In this document: positions 61,871 through 64,000 of the stretch, piece by piece
Layout of the letters: each line of letters begins with the position of its first letter
Numbering within the stretch: the first letter of the stretch is position 1
The notes under the pieces: generated by a model
Database searches by the model: none
Told to the model about the DNA's origin: nothing
The model's input: only the letters and a program-made list of their open reading frames with translations
Made by a program: the position numbers and the translations under genes
NCBI RefSeq assembly: GCF_032108445.1
Contig: NZ_CP134876.1
Span: 5,890,001 to 5,954,000 of the forward strand
Source: Micromonospora halotolerans
Lineage (GTDB): Bacteria; Actinomycetota; Actinomycetes; Mycobacteriales; Micromonosporaceae
Length of the DNA stretch: 64,000 bases
Direction: 5' to 3'

Positions 61871-62869
61871 GTGACGGGCAACGGTGAGCCGGGTGCGTGG
61901 GATCTGATCGGGCTGTCCGACCTGGACCAACAGGTGTACCGGCGGCTCCTGCTCGACCCCGGGGCCGACGCCGGGTCGCACGCCGAGGCACTGGCGTGCT
62001 CGGCCGCGCAGGTGCGCGCCGCGCTGGACCGCCTGGTGTCGCTGGGCCTGGTACGTCACGACAGCGCCGACGACGGCCGCTACCAGGCCGTGGACCCGCT
62101 CGCCGGCCTGGCCGCGCTGGTGCGGGACCGCCGGCATGCCCTGGACCGGCTCGAGGCCGCGTCGTACGAGCTGTCACGGGTGTTCGCCGCCGGGCTCATG
62201 CGTACCGAACCGCGACGACTGTTCGAGGTGGTCGAGGGGCGCACGGCGACTGCGAGCCGCATCTACGACCTGCTCGGCTCGGCGAGGACGGAGGTGGTCG
62301 GGATCGACAGCCCGCCGTACGTCGCGCCGAGCAGCACGCACGTCAGTGACGCCGAACTCGGTCTGCTGCGCCGAGGCGTCCGGTTCCGCTCGCTGTACGC
62401 CAGCCAGGTCCTCGACGAACCGGCGCTGGTCGCCCGAATCCAGTGGATGGTCGACAACGGCGAGGAGGCCCGGACTCTGCCGCAGGTACCCATGAAGCTG
62501 CTGGTGGTCGACCGGGAGACCGCCGTGGTGCTCCTCGCCGGCGAAGAGACCGCGCCGGAGACCCTTTCGGTCGTGGCGGCGCGTTCGGCGCTGACCGACG
62601 GTCTCCAGGCCATCTTCGAGCAACTGTGGTCGCACGCCAGCCCCATCCGGTTCGGGTCGGGCCGCGACGGCGGCACGGTGGCGCGCGACCCCGGCACGAA
62701 CGAACTCGTCGACCTGCTCACCGCGGGGATGAAGGACGAGTCGATCGCCCGCCATTTCGGGGTGAGCCCACGGACGGTCCGCCGCCGGATCGCCGCGCTG
62801 CTCGACGAACTCGACGCCACCGGCCGGTTCCAGGCCGGTGTCCGCGCGGTCCAGCGCGGCCTGCTCTGA
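61871..62869 (+). CDS. LuxR-family regulator with TrmB-like N-terminus
   Basis: About 332 aa from GTG 61871. I prefer this start over ATG 61859 because that ATG is inside a TATGCT that looks like a -10, implying leaderless initiation. N-terminal winged helix (LSDLDQQVYRRLLLDPGADAGSHAEALACSAAQVRAALDRLVSLGLVR). A PLD-like central sensor (RTEVVGIDSPPY...VRFRSLYASQVLDEP) follows, and a C-terminal LuxR-type HTH (ELVDLLTAGMKDESIARHFGVSPRTVRRRIAALLDEL). Divergent from the S53 peptidase, its probable target. Confidence 0.88.
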   Translation: MTGNGEPGAWDLIGLSDLDQQVYRRLLLDPGADAGSHAEALACSAAQVRAALDRLVSLGLVRHDSADDGRYQAVDPLAGLAALVRDRRHALDRLEAASYELSRVFAAGLMRTEPRRLFEVVEGRTATASRIYDLLGSARTEVVGIDSPPYVAPSSTHVSDAELGLLRRGVRFRSLYASQVLDEPALVARIQWMVDNGEEARTLPQVPMKLLVVDRETAVVLLAGEETAPETLSVVAARSALTDGLQAIFEQLWSHASPIRFGSGRDGGTVARDPGTNELVDLLTAGMKDESIARHFGVSPRTVRRRIAALLDELDATGRFQAGVRAVQRGLL

Positions 62870-62945
62870 GGTTGTCGGGCCACGTCCACCGGGAGGACAT
62901 CGGTGCGACGTTCCCCAGCGCAGCGTCGACGGGGTCCGCCGGCAG

Positions 62946-63683
62946 CTACTCACTGAGAAGAGAGCTGTTCCTCTGGGCCGGATCCGTCTGGACACGCGTG
63001 GCGTCGACAACCCGCCGTACCTCGTTGCCGTCCGTGGCCTCGCGTCCGTCACGCCGCACCGGCGCCCTCAGGTGCACCTCCCGCGCTCCGGTGGCCGCGA
63101 GCACCTGCCGGACGTTGTGCGACCGGATGCCGCCGCCGGCGATGACCCGCAGCCGGTCGCCGGCCCGCTGTCGCAGGGCGGCGATGCGCGTGGCACCGGC
63201 CAGCGCGGTCGGTGCCCCGCCGGAGGTGAGCACCGCGTCGGCCCCGAGGTCGACGAGTTCCTCGATCGCCCGCAGCTGGTCGCCGACCTCGTCGAACGCC
63301 TTGTGCACCGTCACCGGCAGCGGTCCCGCCGCCTCGATGAGGCGCCGCAGCACGGGCAGATCGAGGCCGCCGTCGGCGGTGACGGCACCGACCACCACCC
63401 CGACCGCGAGACCGTGCGGATTGGCCAGGCTGCGGATGGCCTCGATGTCGGCGAGCATGACCTGCTCCTCGATCCCGCTCACCCGGAAGTCACCGCCACG
63501 GGGCCGGACCATGACCCGTACGCCCACCCGGCGCAACGTCCGCAGCGCGACCTCGACCGTCCCCGGGCTCGGCGTGGTGCCGCCCTGGCCGAGGTCGGCG
63601 CACAGCTCCAGCCGGTCGGCTCCGGCGGCCTCGGCCACCAGCGCGGTCGGCACGTCACTCACGCAGATCTCGACCGTGGTCAT
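62946..63683 (-). CDS. cutC: CutC-family protein
   Basis: The protein is 245 aa from ATG 63683. CutC TIM barrel: VEICVSDVPTALVAEAAGADRLELCADLGQGGTTPSPGTVE, VMVRPRGGDFRVSGIEEQVMLADIEAI, TVHKAFDEV, VLTSGGAPTALAGA. Named for copper homeostasis in E. coli, but that role is disputed, and actinobacterial copies often sit with sugar or peptide transport genes. Its ATG overlaps the stop of the upstream ABC ATPase gene (4 nt), so it is the distal gene of a transporter operon. Confidence 0.92.
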   Translation of the reverse strand: MTTVEICVSDVPTALVAEAAGADRLELCADLGQGGTTPSPGTVEVALRTLRRVGVRVMVRPRGGDFRVSGIEEQVMLADIEAIRSLANPHGLAVGVVVGAVTADGGLDLPVLRRLIEAAGPLPVTVHKAFDEVGDQLRAIEELVDLGADAVLTSGGAPTALAGATRIAALRQRAGDRLRVIAGGGIRSHNVRQVLAATGAREVHLRAPVRRDGREATDGNEVRRVVDATRVQTDPAQRNSSLLSE

Positions 63684-64000
63684 GCGGCCGCCCCGGCCCG
63701 GGCGGACGCCGCGGTCGACTCCGGACGCAGCGGGAAGTGGCAGGCCACCTGGTGCGCGTCGCCGGCCAGCGGCGGCTCGGTCTCGCAGACGTCCTGGGCC
63801 AGGGGGCACCTTGTCCGGAACCGGCACCCGGCGGGCGGGTTCAGCGCGCTGGGCAGCTCGCCCCGGATGGTCATCCCGTCGCCCGCCGTCGCGGCGTTCG
63901 GCGTGACGGAGGGGACGGCGTCGATGAGTGCCTGCGTGTACGGATGCCGGGCGGCCCGGACCACGTCCCGCGCGGGCCCGACCTCGACGAGCTTGCCGAG
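63680..64000 (-). CDS. Oligopeptide/dipeptide-type ABC transporter ATP-binding protein (3' part only)
   Basis: The window ends inside this gene; 106 C-terminal residues are visible. LGKLVEVGPARDVVRAARHPYTQALIDAVPSV and the Cys-bearing tail PAGCRFRTRCPLAQDVCETEPPL are the oligo_HPY signature of DppF/OppF-type ATPases; the Cys residues can bind an Fe-S cluster in this group. The Walker motifs lie beyond the right edge. It overlaps cutC by 4 nt. Confidence 0.92.
   Translation of the reverse strand, partial: LGKLVEVGPARDVVRAARHPYTQALIDAVPSVTPNAATAGDGMTIRGELPSALNPPAGCRFRTRCPLAQDVCETEPPLAGDAHQVACHFPLRPESTAASARAGAAA

Overview
The window is very GC-rich (about 70% or more), densely coded DNA with many GTG starts, overlapping start/stop codons, F420-type oxidoreductases, TAT signals and several ECF sigma factors. 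This points to a chromosomal segment of a filamentous actinomycete. The gene repertoire fits Micromonosporaceae (Micromonospora-like), but that placement is inference. I see no tRNA, rRNA, CRISPR array, insertion sequence or integrase.

Layout. 1-2.9 kb: 5' part of a LacI regulator with two palindromic operators, a WYL regulator divergent from a VOC protein, and a deazaflavin-dependent nitroreductase-like protein. 3-6.3 kb: large secreted subtilase. 6.5-12.8 kb: a signalling block with a SigE-family sigma factor plus membrane partner, a NarL-type two-component system, and an ECF42-like sigma factor translationally coupled to a YCII/DGPF protein. 12.8-20.7 kb: MOSC protein, TAT-exported TIM-barrel protein, YjbR protein, a frameshifted soluble transhydrogenase (sthA), a methyltransferase, an AlkX-like protein, an ArsR/SRPBCC pair behind what looks like a leaderless promoter, and a trypsin-like protease. 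20.8-33.4 kb: MarR-GNAT fusion, methyltransferase, SnoaL protein, multicopper oxidase, lipoprotein, an ECF41-type sigma factor divergent from wrbA, an M1 peptidase, ChaB and holin-like stress proteins, and a SufR-like regulator divergent from a DUF2231/folE/reductase operon.

33.4-44.2 kb is the most distinctive block. It is a LacI-controlled carbohydrate locus with three matching 16-bp operators in one divergent promoter region. It contains a secreted beta-propeller protein, FAD oxidoreductase, sugar-binding lipoprotein, two permeases (no ATPase), ROK kinase, NanE-type epimerase and a TAT-exported DUF4127 protein. It reads as uptake and catabolism of an amino-sugar or ManNAc-like glycan, with two steps (FAD enzyme, DUF4127) that I cannot assign.

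44.3-47.5 kb: a BacNaV-like ion channel with an acidic EF-hand-like loop, a DUF1330 protein, and a GH25 muramidase whose C-terminal beta-trefoil was recently duplicated. 47.7-57.2 kb: a PucR-regulated reductive pyrimidine (uracil/hydantoin) catabolic cluster comprising transporter, dihydropyrimidinase, beta-ureidopropionase, aminotransferase, semialdehyde dehydrogenase and an F420-type LLM oxidoreductase. No classical dihydropyrimidine dehydrogenase is present in the window. 57.4-64 kb: a very large mosaic S53 peptidase divergent from a LuxR-type regulator, then cutC and the 3' end of an oligopeptide-type ABC ATPase gene running off the right edge.

Several convergent gene pairs are separated by perfect GC-rich hairpins that I call bidirectional terminators. 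Many regulators have an inverted repeat immediately next to their own start, so much of the local control logic can be read directly from the sequence.
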